This document shows positions 1 through 10,098 of a stretch of DNA of 64,000 bases, one piece after another (positions within the stretch are counted from its first letter, which is position 1; the number at the start of each line of letters is the position of its first letter). The DNA is taken from assembly GCA_036785705.1 (NCBI GenBank), contig JAWUZG010000056.1, positions 2,357,001 to 2,421,000 of the forward strand, read 5' to 3'. This DNA is from Acanthornis magna. Lineage: Eukaryota > Chordata > Aves > Passeriformes > Acanthizidae. The notes under the pieces were generated by a model, which worked only from the letters and a program-made list of their open reading frames with translations, was not told the DNA's origin and did not search any database. The translations under genes and the position numbers were made by a program.

Positions 1-1331
1 TGCTTGACCCTGCGTCCTGGCTGTGCAGTAGTGGCTCCCACTTGATCCTTTCCCCAGGGAGTTCAGACACACCCTTGTCAACACATGTGTCCTTATACCA
101 CAACAAAAAATCATCCAGTCAAAAATTATAAAGAATTACAAGAATTACAAAAAAACAAGAATTAAAAAATGGCAAGCTACAGGGAACTGAAATATCCAGG
201 TTGGGCTTCCTGTTTCATTTATTCATATATTATTTATAGGCCCACTGCTCAATTTAGATTCTGTTACGGTACCTAAACATGTTTATTGTGTCTAAGGATT
301 ATGCCCCTCAGTCCTACACCACCATCACATTCCTGACACCATCCTTCCTTCTACCATCGGTCTTTTCTTAAACAGGCACCATCACTTCTGCCAGACATTG
401 GTAATCTGCCTTTCCTGCTTCTGTTCTGTCTGCCAAGTGCCACCTTGCCATTTCCTGCTACACGGCATTTGGCACATGTAAATTGAACAAAGGTGGAAGG
501 TACTTGCCATAAATTACTTTAAACCTAATTAATGTTTTCAGCTGTACAAAGTCAAGCCAGCAATTTTTTGAACTGTTTTATGCTTATACAATCTACACAC
601 AAACTTTAAATCTCACATTCCCGAAAAATCAGAACTTTCCCACTAGTACAGAATATGGCTGAAACCAGACCACAGGATAGGCTGCACTTGAGGTTGCTGA
701 GACAAAGGGTTACTTATCACATTGCAGATATCAACTCTCAAGAAAGGTAAAGAGGGATCATTACATGAAAATAAACAAGAATATGTAATAGGAAAAGCAT
801 TACACAACTGAAGACCTTTCTAAGATGAAGACAATGCCACTGTTTAAGAGGTTCTCATACCATTACACCAAATAATTCAGCAAAACACTAAATACTTCAA
901 TATACTAGAGCAACAAATCTACCACAGCTGACAAATGCAAATTGTTATTCAACTCGAAAAAGTAATCAGCCCATGTAGTACCATTGATTCTTTATCACCT
1001 CAATTGTTATTTGCTGTGATTTAGAAGACTGAGAGCCTCTTGCTTATTCCTGGGTTATACATCACTTTTTCATGAAAATAAGAAATCACAACCTTACAGA
1101 AGTTGCCATAGAGAAAGACACAAGGTTCATTTACAATTCACTTCAGCCCATACCTTTCTTCCTGCTGCCGTAACACAGAAAGATGAGCTACCTACTGAGA
1201 ATGAAAGGAAGGCAGTTTCAAGTGCCAGCCTGACCCATCTTGGCAGAAATTCAACTGGTAGCTGCCAAGTAAAGAGACTACAAGTAAGTCAGCACTGTAA
1301 TACTGTAAAGATATTTTAAGACAAGACTTAC

Positions 1332-1461
1332 TGTTGTATAGTCGCCCTCACCTTGTGAAGTCAGTCCATTTTCTAGCTTTATGGAGATGCTTGAGTAAAA
1401 AGGTCCTGGAGCTTTGAGAATTGAGGAGGTGGATCTCTGGGGATGAAATCCCAGCTTGCAA
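1332..1461 (-). other. Candidate internal exon (minus strand), possibly 5' UTR of TLN2
   Basis: Read on the minus strand, this 130-base block is preceded by a pyrimidine-rich tract ending TTTTCCACTTCCAG and followed by the donor GTAAGT. Both splice signals are close to consensus. One frame is open across the whole block (it includes GFHPQRSTSSIL and APGPFYSSI), but the translation resembles no family I know. It contains a short ATGGACTGA upstream-type ORF, which fits an untranslated exon. Its position, about 4.3 kb downstream of the minus-strand donor in the CpG island, would make it exon 2 of the leftward transcript. A chance pairing of splice-like sites is possible. RNA-seq would decide. 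Confidence 0.3.
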
Positions 1462-3243
1462 CTGGAAGTGGAAAATATCAAAATGTTATCACAATTGCTT
1501 CAAGTATGCAGGCTAATTCAAACCCAATTCCAAGATAAGCATATGTGCACATAGCACACCCAGGGAAACAGTTCTCTGACTACTGTGAAATGGGTTTTCA
1601 GCAGCATTAGCAGGGACAGAAACCTACAAAATTCATTGTACACAGTTACAAGTCTGGCATCAAAACTAAGCACAGGCTCCTCACCATCTTCTCATCCCTC
1701 TCATCCCCAGGCATAGCAGCCTCACTTCCCCACACCCAGAGACGAAAGGCACAGTTCGCTAAACACTGCTCAGACCCACGAATGGGTGCATGCTGTGGAT
1801 CAGCACTTACACATCTAAGGAGCTGGGCTACCTTCGAGGCATTCTTTGTGACAAAGGAATAGATTGTTTAATAACAACAATAAAAATGAAGCATAAAAGA
1901 GCTTAAGACTCAGCATGATGTCCATAATCATAATCTCATCCACAGAGTTGCAAAACCCTAGATTATTCTGCTTAACATAGCCTCTGGAAGTTGTAAGCTA
2001 AACTACTCTGAAAAAAAACTCTGCCTTATCATTTGCATCTCCCTTGCCCCAAAAATTTTGCAGTTCAATTTAATGTGTATTTTTATAACCCTCTGTGGTC
2101 AAAAGCAGAACCTTGGAAGCAAAAACATGCATTCTCCTTCAAGCCTACCTGAATGCAATTTCCAGCTCCATTTGTCCCAACTAAAACACTAAAATCCAAA
2201 AGCAAACAAATGAAATGCAATACTGCCTTATTAAGACAGCCTCCCCTCATTTGCAACAACACCCAACTATTTTGCTTGCTGTTTTCAATTTGCATCAGCA
2301 TTCTATTGTCTGTAGAAACATGCATAAGCAGACTTGCCAAAAGATTTTAAAGATTCAAAAGCAGGGAGAAGAAAAGAATTTCTGAAAGCTGGTACAGTGG
2401 CCTGTAAAGACATTCTCACTTCTTTCCTAATTAGGGCCTGGTGCAAAGGCAGCATCTGGAAAACACTGCTTAGCAAGAAACTCTGTATAGTAAAAAAAAT
2501 AAATATCAAGATGTCTGCACATTTGGCAGTTTACCAAAATCTCCAAGGGTCAGATGGGACCAGCAGCTAAGAATCAACTCAAATGGTGTTTTCAGTACTC
2601 TAATGCTAAAATTATGGATTGGAGGGATACTTCAACAAACAGCATTGCTCATATTTCATTAACATACAAGACTGATATCCCAACAGTTATCTGACACTAC
2701 AATGCCACAAGAAGGAATGGAGGAGAGATGTTCGAACTACTGTCTAGATGTGACTAATTAACTACTGCCATTTTTGCAAGCCATTTAGACTTGGCATTTG
2801 CACAGGTTTAATAGATACATATTATCAAGGTAAGCATGTAAAGTGACAATCCTAATATTAATGTCTTAGAACATCCTTGCTATGTGGAGTCAAACCTTTG
2901 TAGAAATGATACCAAACAAAAGAAAGTTTTCACAGCAAAAAATTCTAAGTCATTATGCAGTTCAAGCTATGCCAGAGATAGACAGTTTTTCAAGCCCACT
3001 CCTCCCACTCCAAAATAAGACTTGACTCTACTGTAGCGGTGTTTTGTACTGTTATATTTGTAACTGCAGACGGATTTCCTAATAAAAGTAGAATTCAGTC
3101 ATTACATTAGCTGGCAAATGATGAAAGAAATCTAAGTAAAACTGTAAAAGAAACTAAACTCAGAGTAAAATTACTAAATCCTTTGCAGTTCAAATGCAAG
3201 TTCATCTTTCTCAATATTTTCTACTCGTAACCAATCTATCCAT

Positions 3244-3270
3244 CACACACACACACAAACATACACACCA
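3244..3270. repeat. (CA)n microsatellite
   Basis: Short interrupted CA dinucleotide run, with AA and TA interruptions, in noncoding DNA. Confidence 0.85.
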
Positions 3271-5074
3271 CAAAACCTCTCGCCCTCTCAGGCACTACTA
3301 CAGTGCAATGGCAATGTTTCAAATCAACTTAAATTAGGCTGTACTACATTCCAGTACATGATATCATGCAACAGATGTTACTCTAAGAACACACAGGACA
3401 ATTATTCAGGATAAACTGCTGAAATCTGAATGGTAAAATGAATGGGTATCCTAGATGAAATGGCTGTAACTTTTATATGACTTTATACTGAGATCCAGAA
3501 CTTGAATATTGCCCAAGTTTGCCATATTTAACCCAGACACTTAGATTGGCAACCAGAAACAAGAAGTATTCTTATCTTAGATAAGCTCAATAATTTTGTC
3601 ACCAATAGATAAGCTAGAATTCCACTTAACCCTTTAGTTCTGCAGTGACTAGTGAGTTAAATGAGGCATAATAAAACTCAGATGAAATGCACTTGCAAGA
3701 GGCAAGAGACACACCCCTTCCCTCCTCAGCTGTGTGGTAACCTTGAATCTCCCTTGAAAATGTCACATCATGAAAATTAAAGCAGGAAAGGCAGTTCAGC
3801 CAATTTAACTCACAGTTAACTTGTCTAACAGCTGTTCTGTTGGAGTATGGCTGACCATTACACCACACAGATATGAAAGCTTTTCATATGCTACAATTCG
3901 TAAGGTATTTATGATTAACATTAGCAGCTTGCATTCCTACTTGCAACACACTACCATACACATACAAATAAGTGATATTTTACATAAGCAGGAGCAACCT
4001 CAGAAATGGGTTGCTTTTTCGTTTTTAAGTCACTGTGACACTGTTCCATAGCCATTGGGCTCTTTTGAGAATGCAAAACTCCCCAATGCCTCTAAGTAAC
4101 ATACTTCCAAGCCCAGAACTGGCTTGAAATTTAATATGGCCCAAACTTGGCTCCAAAATATAGGTCTGCAAATTAAACTTTGAAAATATTTGGAGGGAAG
4201 TGGACAATTGTTCAATCTGACAAGAGGTTTTTTTCAGTCCATGAACATTCCCACAATCTTTCTAAGTAGACGTCATAGCAGCATTTTAACACACAAAAAG
4301 TAATGCCTAAAAAAACTGAAATGGCTGGTCAGCAGAACAAAAGCGCTATAGAAGGTGAGCACAAAGCCAGCAGAGGCCCCAGTTCTCAGTCAGGTGTTCC
4401 CACGCAGTGACACTGCGTCGGGGCTCTCCAGACACCCCCAAAGGCAAGACTGCACCCACAGACATCTGCTAGGGGGCATGGGAGAAACAGAGGTGTCAGG
4501 ACACACCGGCGGACCCTAGCCCAGGGCGCGGACAGCCGCGCTGCAAGCACACAACGCCGCCTCGCACCAAGAGAGGTTCTGCGCTTTGCTCAGCCCTGGA
4601 CACGAAGCCTCACCGGGGCAGGTAGCCCGGAGCCGCTGGACCCTTGCACGTCCCAGTCCGGCCCGGGGCACAGGGAGGCTGCGGAGCAGCGAGGCTCAGC
4701 CGCCCACCCATGCTCGTCTGCCGCTGCGCTGCGCAGGGGCGGCCGCGTCCTTCCCTCCCCTCCGGGGTGGCCCTACGGGACCGCCCTGCGACCCGCTCCC
4801 AACGCGAGCCGTCCCACCGCTCTCGTGGGAAGATGCGGACACAGACACAGATAGATATAGATCCACGCGTATGCAGACGCGGCAGGATCGTCCTTGGGAG
4901 GTCGTCACTTCACCACGTACTGCGAAAAGGTTTTTTCTCCATCGCGGTCGCCAATAGCGCCCAACAGCGAGCAGCTCCGTTCCCCCGGCAAACCCACCCC
5001 CGACCCGGCCACGCCACGCTCCCCCAGGCATAATGCGAGGCGCCGGCCACCCCAGCACCTCCCTCTATTACAGC

Positions 5075-5084
5075 CCTATATAGC
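5075..5084. promoter_or_regulatory. TATA/CArG-like element in CpG island
   Basis: The sequence CCTATATAGC differs by one base from the SRF CArG consensus (CC, six A/T, GG) and also resembles a TATA box. It is the one clear A/T-rich core in this part of the island. The function is inferred; a single such match can occur by chance. Confidence 0.2.
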
Positions 5085-5680
5085 ACAGGGAAATCCTGCA
5101 AGACCGCTGTTTCCCTCCCACGCCGACCCGGCTCCTGACGGATAGGTGAGCCGAGGCCGCCCTCCCCTTCCCGGGGTTCAGCCTGAACAGCACTGGGCCG
5201 GGCTGCTGCTGCCCTCCCCGGAACCGGCAACTTGTTGGGCAGGCAGCGCTGCCCGCGGGCGAGGCTGTGCGGGCGAAGCGGGCACCAGCGGCGGGCGAAT
5301 GCCGCTGCTCGGGGGCAGCGCGGTCCCGCGCCCAGAGCCCCGCAGCAGCCGAGCGGCTCCGCGCTCCCGCCGCTCAGCCCCGCGCCAAGTCTTCCCCCTC
5401 TCGGCGGCTCCGCACAGACCACACGCTCTATGCAATGTGCAACGGCGGGGCAGGACGAGGGTCCTCCCGGGCTCCTACCGGGCACGCTGTTACTGTGGCA
5501 CTGCGGAGCGCCTAAGCCCCGCCGCTCTCTCGCTTCCTTCCTTCCCCCCGCTCGCCTGTTGCCCGCTCCCGCCGGCTCCGCCGCCGCCCGCAGCTGCCGC
5601 GGCTGCGGACTCCAGGCGCAGACCCCCGCCGGGGAGGGCAGGAAGCGCGTCATCACTCCGGGCCGCTCCACCGCCCTCCG

Positions 5681-5703
5681 CCCGGCCCGGCCCGGCCCGG
5701 CCC
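5681..5703. repeat. (CCCGG)n short tandem repeat
   Basis: Four and a half copies of the pentamer CCCGG inside the CpG island, just 3' in leftward transcription of the putative first-exon donor. Confidence 0.8.
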
Positions 5704-5797
5704 GCTCTGCTCCGGGAGACCCGCGGCTCCCGCCCCGTGCCCGGAGACCGGCGGGAGCAGAGCGCGCCTCAGCCGAGGGCTCGGGGCTCCCTCTTAC

Positions 5798-6050
5798 CTG
5801 GGCCTGAGGGAGAGGCGCCTCCGCCGGCCGCAGCCCTTACCCAGGCGGTGAGGTAGCGTCGTTCCCGCTCTGCCCGCCCGGCACCGCGGCGGCCGGGGCA
5901 CGGCAGCTCCTCGTGGGAAGGAGGAGGAGGAAGGCCGGAGCAGCCCCGCGGGGAGGAGAACGACCCCCGCAGGGCACCGCCGCCAGCGGGGGCCGCTGTG
6001 GGGGCGCGAGGCGCCCGGCCGGCCCCTCAGGCAGCCCCCGCGCCCCGCCG
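5798..6050 (-). other. Candidate first exon of leftward gene (5' end not resolved)
   Basis: The end at 5798 is set by the strong minus-strand donor CAG|GTAAGAG. The transcription start cannot be read from sequence, so the other boundary is only indicative. No ATG-initiated coding frame of recognisable family crosses the donor, so the exon is presumed untranslated. TLN2 transcripts are known to have upstream noncoding exons, which fits. Confidence 0.3.
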
Positions 6051-6153
6051 AGCCCCGGGCCGCCCCGCGGAGCTGCGGCAGCCACGGAGCCCCGGCAGCA
6101 GGAACGCGCGGGTGCAGCCCCGGCCGCCCGCGGAGTGCGTCGTGCTAAGCGCT

Positions 6154-6742
6154 TACACAGATCACGGAATCCGTTAGCTTGGGAAAGGCCTCTGAGGCCA
6201 TCGAGTCCCGATTTATGACCGAATACCGCCTTGTCAACCAGACCGCCGCACTGAGTGCCATGTCCAGTCGTTTCTTGAACGCCTCCAGGGAGGGGACTCC
6301 ACCACCTTCCTGGGCAGCCCATTCCCATGTTTAATCACTCTCCCTGTGAAGGAATTTCTCCTAACGTCCAACCTAAACCTCCCCGCCGTATCTTAAAACT
6401 GTGTCCTCTTCTCCTGTTGCTGGTTGCCTGGGCAAAGAGCCCGACCCCCACCTGGCTACACCCTCCTTTCAGGGAGTTGTAAAGAGTGATAAGGTCACAC
6501 CTGAGCCTCCTCCAGGCTAAACCCCAGGATCCTCAGCTGTTCCTCACAGAATCTGGGCTCCAGACCTTTTCCCAGTACCATTGCCCTTCTCTGGACCCAT
6601 TCCAGCCACCTTAATGTCCTCTCTGAATTGAGTGGCCCAGAACTGGCCCAGAACATCTCGTGTGTCCTCACCAGTGCCCAGCACAAGGGAAGAATCACAC
6701 CCCAGTCCTGCTGGCCACACTATTCCTGACAGACCAGGATCC
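6154..6742 (-). mobile_element. CR1 LINE 3' fragment, minus orientation
   Basis: The block begins with a degenerate form of the CR1 3' end (ATCACGGAATCCGTTAGCTT). It continues with family landmarks in order: the GGCCATCGAGTCC segment, TCCAGTCGTTTCTTGAACGC, TCCACCACCTTCCTGGGCAG, the GTTGCCTGGG segment, GTTGTAAAGAGTGATAAGGTC, CCTTCTCTGGACCCATTCCAG and CTGCTGGCCACACTATTCC. On the plus strand it runs as the reverse complement of CR1, so the element is in minus orientation. The order fits the J/X-type avian CR1 tail. Only the 3' UTR and the end of ORF2 are present; no intact reverse transcriptase is visible. It abuts the edge of the CpG island. Confidence 0.9.
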
Positions 6743-9589
6743 AGCACCAGCCCCAAATGAACTGGTATAGCAGCAAAGGAAACTCAGGGCTTCCCTTACA
6801 CAGCTTGTATCATTTGAACAGTTCTAACACTGTTAGAGTTGTGTAAATGCTTTTCACACCAATATATTGATACAAATATGAGAAAAGAAATACCTGTTCC
6901 AACTTAGGTCCCTTCCATTAATTAGTGCCATATATACTGGGGCCTCTGTCTGTAAAACTGCAACAATTCAAAATCATGCAATTAAAATTATTTCACCTGA
7001 TTAGCTGAAGTACAGGAATTACTTAATAATACAAAAAAATTAGTAAATATTTTACTTGTAAGCAGCTTAAAAGAGCAGCATCAGTATACAGCTGGTTTTG
7101 CCTTTCAGAGTAATTTTGCTGCAACCAATTAACCTTAAGACACTAAACTCAAAACTGCATGATGACACAGTCCAACACAAGTTACACAGCTTGTATCAAC
7201 ACACTTGGTGGGCATGTTTAAGGCAGTCTATCGATACAAAACCCAACCAGATTATCTTATAAACCCACCCTACAGCATAAAAAGCATCACAATTTTAACA
7301 TCCCTAATAGTTACCCTGAGCTCTGCCAGCTTTATCAAACAAGAAGTGTCTGCCCTGTTAACTAAAACAGAGGCTACACAGGGTTTGCTTTATAACTTGC
7401 CAATACTTGACAATATACATGTTTTACAAATGAGTTATTGTTATCTTCTGTTACTAAAGAGATGCTATCCGCTATTAAAAGAAGCGATAACTAAAGTATT
7501 TCTTGTGGTTTAGGTACTTTTGCACATGTAAGTTACCTGTGAACAGTCATAACATTGGCATAAAGAGCAGTTTGGGATGTTTTGGTTTGTTGGCTTTTTT
7601 GTTTGGTTTGGGTTTTTCCTGGCCTTTTACTACCATGATGATAAGCTTCCAACAATATGGTTTTTCCTATGTGGCATACAACTTAAACTTCCCTCTTAAA
7701 AAATACATGACACATTTCATTCTTCTCTTTGTGCAGTATTAGCCTTTGTCCTGGCTGCAATACTGCTTCGGGAGAAACTTCCTGTGCTCCATGACTATAC
7801 TTGATTGCATTATCTTTTTCTGCCTTCACTTTTAAACCTTTTCCTAACCTGTGTTCTCTCACATAGTAACATGCAAGGCCACAATTTCAGTCTCTATTGC
7901 CCCTGTCGTTTCTGTGTTCTGTTTCCTCTCAGCTCACAGGAAGGCTGTTTAAATCTCTCTGCTGCATTGACCTCCAAATAGCTACTTTGAAATCTCTGCA
8001 AAGAGATTTCAGCAAAATGCCAGTAAAAGTACCCCCCAATCCCAAAGAACAAAATTTCACTACAATGTGGAGTGCAATATCAAGATCAGGCTCCCCTGTA
8101 TCACTTCTGTGTCTTGCTCCACCCAATACATCTGTGTGTTGGATGCATTTACTATTTCCCTTTGTGCCCAGCCAGTGACTTGCTTTGGGGCAAACAAGCT
8201 TTTTTTTCCCCCTATGTTTGCGTCATATCAAATACAAGTTGGTCTGAGCACATGCCTGCATTCTGCAGTAAGAATCCATGATAAAACTAATGCGATGATA
8301 AATGAGGTATTCCGTCAATCTGTCATGTGACGATTCAGCTTTTGTTATTTCAGTAATGAGAAATACACATTTTTTTGCTTCAGTACAGTGGATGTAGAGA
8401 ACGGAAGTATGACTTCCTGGTTCTTTATGGTATTTCAGCTTATAAAATATTCGAATAGGTGCATTTCCCTTGAAAAAAAATTATAGATGGATCTGAAAGC
8501 ACTTACATCAATATATTCACAAGACCCAAAACTTCTTTAGGATTTCTACAGAAGTTTTGGTCTTTCTGTCCTATTCAGGCTTTCACTGGTTTCCTGGAGT
8601 ATGTTTGAACTGATTTTACCAGTCATAGCTTTGGAGTTGGAGATATTACTATCTGCTTGGCATAATAATCTCCTGAGAGTAAATCTGACTTCAGTTGTAA
8701 TTACCACCTGTGACAGTAATGGTTAAGATTCGTTGTAATTGAGTCGAAAAATAGCATAAAAAAATAATTCTAAGCTTTTTTTGTATTCAGAGAACATTTT
8801 GAAATTAAGACATTCTATTAGACACCTGACTTCACTTCTAAGGTTATGTTTTCCTGCCATCTCAGCCATTCTAACATTTTATCTTTCCATCTTCTAATTA
8901 CCAAATGCCAGAACTTGAAGGGTGTGTTTTATCAGAGGAAGAACTACAACAACCTAGTGTCCTTTTTCTGAGTGGAATGGGTCTGGTGTGTGAACATCAG
9001 GGATGTTCTCTAGTGGTTTGCCTTTCCCACAGGCCAGGAGACAGACGTTAAATGATCTCCAGAAACACATGAAGCACCCACACAAACTATCCCTAAATGC
9101 TGTCATACTTGTCGTACTTGTTCACAGCTCTCTGTTAATCCTTGTATTGCAATTACTTTAACATTCTGGTGCTCAAAATATCCTGTGGATGAGAGCAGCA
9201 CTGGCATATTTACTGACGTTTTGGGTGAACCAGAACTTAACCAGTGTGTCTGCAGGGACCTTCAATGAAGTACATTATAAACAACTTGCTCATCTGTCAT
9301 TTTAAATACATTTTAAATCGTTGTCTCAGAACAGGTCCATTAAAATGCAGCCTAACTCATACTCAAGCCTGTAAACTAGATTCTGTGTGTGTGACAAGGC
9401 TATTTTAGTAACCACATTGGATAGCTTTGCAAGATATATTGAAGACATGTATTATAAAAGTGCCATTTATAATGAGTCAAACTTATCCTCAGTAAATACT
9501 ACTAAACAAAACTCAGGACTGCCAGTATTACTTTAGCATTAGCAGGTGGCAATGGTTCTAAGTGCTCTCCTAACCCTTAATGGCCCTAA
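6743..9589. other. Noncoding stretch, nothing recognised
   Basis: AT-rich noncoding DNA with short T/G-rich runs (for example near 7.59 kb). Open frames are short, unrelated to known families and lack splice context. No repeat family was recognised. Confidence 0.5.
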
Positions 9590-9680
9590 CCAACCTCACC
9601 TGGGGCCTACACCCACCCCCTCTGCCCACGTGGCCCAGGAGCTCCATATAAGCTCAGCCGTGGGTAGAGGATTTTTTTTG
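9590..9680. other. GC pocket with TATA-like box, possible element promoter
   Basis: A local C-rich segment with several CCCAC/CCTG runs is followed by CCATATAAGCTCAG (near 9646-9659) and then a sharp change to T/G-rich DNA. This layout resembles a compact polymerase II promoter, such as that of a solo LTR or another retroelement. I see no matching terminal repeat or target-site duplication and cannot assign a family. Confidence 0.25.
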
Positions 9681-9794
9681 GATCTGCTTTAGTGAGGCAA
9701 GTTTCTCTAGAGATTTGGGGTTTTGGTTGAATTTGTCTGGTCTCCCATTACCTGTCTTGTTAATTTTGTTTGGGTATTTCAGGGTGGCTTCTGG

Positions 9795-9852
9795 GTTTTT
9801 TGTTTTGTTGGGGTTTTTTAAATTAATTTTCTTTTTTTTTTTCCTTTCTTAA
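9795..9852. repeat. T/G-rich low-complexity tract
   Basis: Runs of T broken by G, ending in an uninterrupted T run and CC. It follows the TATA-containing pocket. Confidence 0.7.
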
Positions 9853-10080
9853 AGTTCTTGGACCAGGGAATTATGCAGTATTTTGGTGTAGCTGGTTCTG
9901 GTGTCCTACTAGGCTTGCTAGGAATTTTCTATGAGGACCATGTTTGTGGTGCTAATTCAGATAGGTTCTTTTTGTTCTGCTCCCTTTAGTCATAATGAAC
10001 AAGGGGATTGTAATCTAGACTTTATGTTTATTGAAGTGATAACTTTATAGTTTGAATTTTTTTCTTCACTCTGCTTGACT

Positions 10081-10098
10081 AACACCTATATAGGTGTT
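10081..10098. promoter_or_regulatory. 18-bp perfect palindrome with T-box-like half-sites
   Basis: AACACCTATATAGGTGTT equals its own reverse complement. Each arm carries AGGTGTT, close to the T-box half-site AGGTGT(G/T), in the inverted arrangement that T-box proteins such as Brachyury bind. The palindrome is read directly; binding is inference. Confidence 0.3.

Larger units (their letters stand above)
1..4389. other. Noncoding stretch, probable 5' intron(s) of the leftward gene
   Basis: AT-rich DNA with no recognisable coding exon on either strand. It contains one candidate minus-strand exon (listed separately) and a short CA microsatellite. Because it lies downstream, on the minus strand, of a CpG island with a minus-strand splice donor, it is most simply read as intronic sequence of a gene transcribed leftward, probably TLN2 by synteny. 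The talin N-terminal FERM coding sequence is not present, so any TLN2 coding exons must lie further left. No mobile element was recognised. Confidence 0.45.
4390..6150 (-). promoter_or_regulatory. CpG-island promoter, probable TLN2 5' end
   Basis: About 1.75 kb of GC-rich, CpG-dense DNA set in AT-rich surroundings, typical of a vertebrate constitutive promoter. The best splice signal is a minus-strand donor (CAG then GTAAGAG) after base 5798, with a second minus-strand donor (CCTGG then GTAAGG) after base 5841. Both imply a first exon transcribed leftward with its start site between about 5.85 and 6.15 kb. In vertebrates the gene beyond C2CD4B, on the side away from VPS13C, is TLN2, transcribed away from C2CD4B, which matches this direction. 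The long GC-rich open frames on both strands here have no family resemblance and are compositional. A weaker plus-strand donor (GATAG then GTGAGC near 5145) leaves room for a divergent noncoding transcript. Confidence 0.6.

Noticed and set aside
2083..2340. Minus-strand frame containing LVGTNGAGN, resembling a Walker A loop, followed by a donor-like site
   Set aside because: The critical Lys-Ser/Thr after GAG is missing (Asn-Cys instead), no ATPase context surrounds it and the implied exon is only about 30 bases.
4910..5671. 253-codon GC-rich minus-strand frame and 236-codon plus-strand frame in the 5-kb CpG island
   Set aside because: Overlapping long frames on both strands, rich in Arg, Ala, Pro and Gly, are the usual result of high GC content. 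Neither shows a domain.
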